The position numbers were made by a program, and so were the translations under genes. A stretch of 6,340 nucleotides of DNA from Cyanobacteria bacterium UBA11153 (lineage in GTDB: Bacteria > Cyanobacteriota > Cyanobacteriia > Cyanobacteriales > Coleofasciculaceae): assembly GCA_003511885.1 (NCBI GenBank), contig DOIX01000138.1, forward strand, positions 1,537 to 7,876. The letters run 5' to 3'. The number at the start of each line of letters is the position of its first letter. Position 1 is the stretch's first letter. This document shows positions 6,184-6,340 of this stretch, piece by piece. The notes below the pieces were generated by a model. That model made no database searches. It was not told where the DNA came from and worked only from the letters and a program-made list of their open reading frames with translations.

Positions 6184-6331
6184 TGATAGTTGACAGTGGA
6201 CAGTGGACAGTTGACAGTGGACAGTGGACAGTGGACAGTGGACAGTTGACAATGGACAGTGGACAGTGGACAGTGGACAGTTGACAATGAACAGTTGATA
6301 GTTGACAGTTGACAGTTGACAGTTGGCAGTT
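6180..6331 (+). repeat. Heptanucleotide tandem repeat array (CAGTTGA/CAGTGGA)
   Basis: Starting at 6180, 21 consecutive 7-bp units can be read up to 6326, followed by a partial unit. Two main variants, CAGTTGA and CAGTGGA, alternate irregularly, with rare TAGTTGA, CAATGGA, CAATGAA and CAGTTGG. This is a short tandemly repeated repetitive sequence of the type known from filamentous cyanobacteria. A minus-strand reading frame across it gives a heptapeptide repeat (STVHCPL, STVNCQL), which is just the 7-bp period translated and not a gene. The array continues close to the window edge. Confidence 0.95.
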
Positions 6332-6340
6332 ACTCAGATT

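Noticed and set aside
6090..6287. Minus-strand frame with heptapeptide repeats (STVHCPL)
   Set aside because: It is the direct translation of the 7-bp tandem array. Any frame of such an array gives a seven-residue period.
6180..6331. CRISPR array
   Set aside because: The units are contiguous 7-mers without spacers, and no cas gene is present.

Overview
The window looks like chromosomal DNA of a filamentous, repeat-rich cyanobacterium. Supporting signs are two perfect HIP1 octamers (GCGATCGC), a tRNA-Thr(UGU) without an encoded CCA end, several dispersed repeat families of cyanobacterial type (heptamer TTGACAG/TGGACAG arrays, GCGATAGCTTGCG elements, a CGACTTCTT palindrome), and a large AAA-like/WD40 protein of a family common in these organisms. 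The genus cannot be fixed from this sequence alone.

Layout. Positions 1-138 hold no gene but contain one copy of the GCGATAGC element. tRNA-Thr lies on the minus strand at 139-210, with a plausible minus-strand promoter at 278-307. Positions 211-664 carry only repeats (a 14-bp tandem array, a second GCGATAGC copy, an isolated heptamer piece) and a doubtful gene remnant. Positions 665-4255 are one large plus-strand gene for a 1196-residue protein: AAA-like P-loop ATPase, winged-helix-like region, coiled coil, linker and exactly 14 WD40 repeats, best read as two seven-bladed propellers. Positions 4256-4688 are AT-rich spacer with a strong 33-nt inverted repeat. Positions 4689-6128 encode an exported right-handed beta-helix protein. 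The window ends in a degenerate 7-bp tandem array (6180-6331).

The two protein genes share a strand but are 433 bp apart with an inverted repeat between them, so they are probably separate transcription units, and nothing in the sequence links their functions.

The most notable observations are in the large gene. Its WD40 repeats keep an exact 123-bp period throughout, broken once by a 48-bp in-frame insertion derived from the same dispersed repeat found twice upstream in this window. The gene also changes base composition sharply: an A/C-rich middle (about 1390-2510) lies between more T-rich ends, and the change falls between WD repeats 1 and 2. Near-uniform WD repeats with variable surface positions behind a P-loop ATPase recall diversifying NTPase sensors of conflict systems. 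That is an inference, and no effector domain or partner gene is visible.
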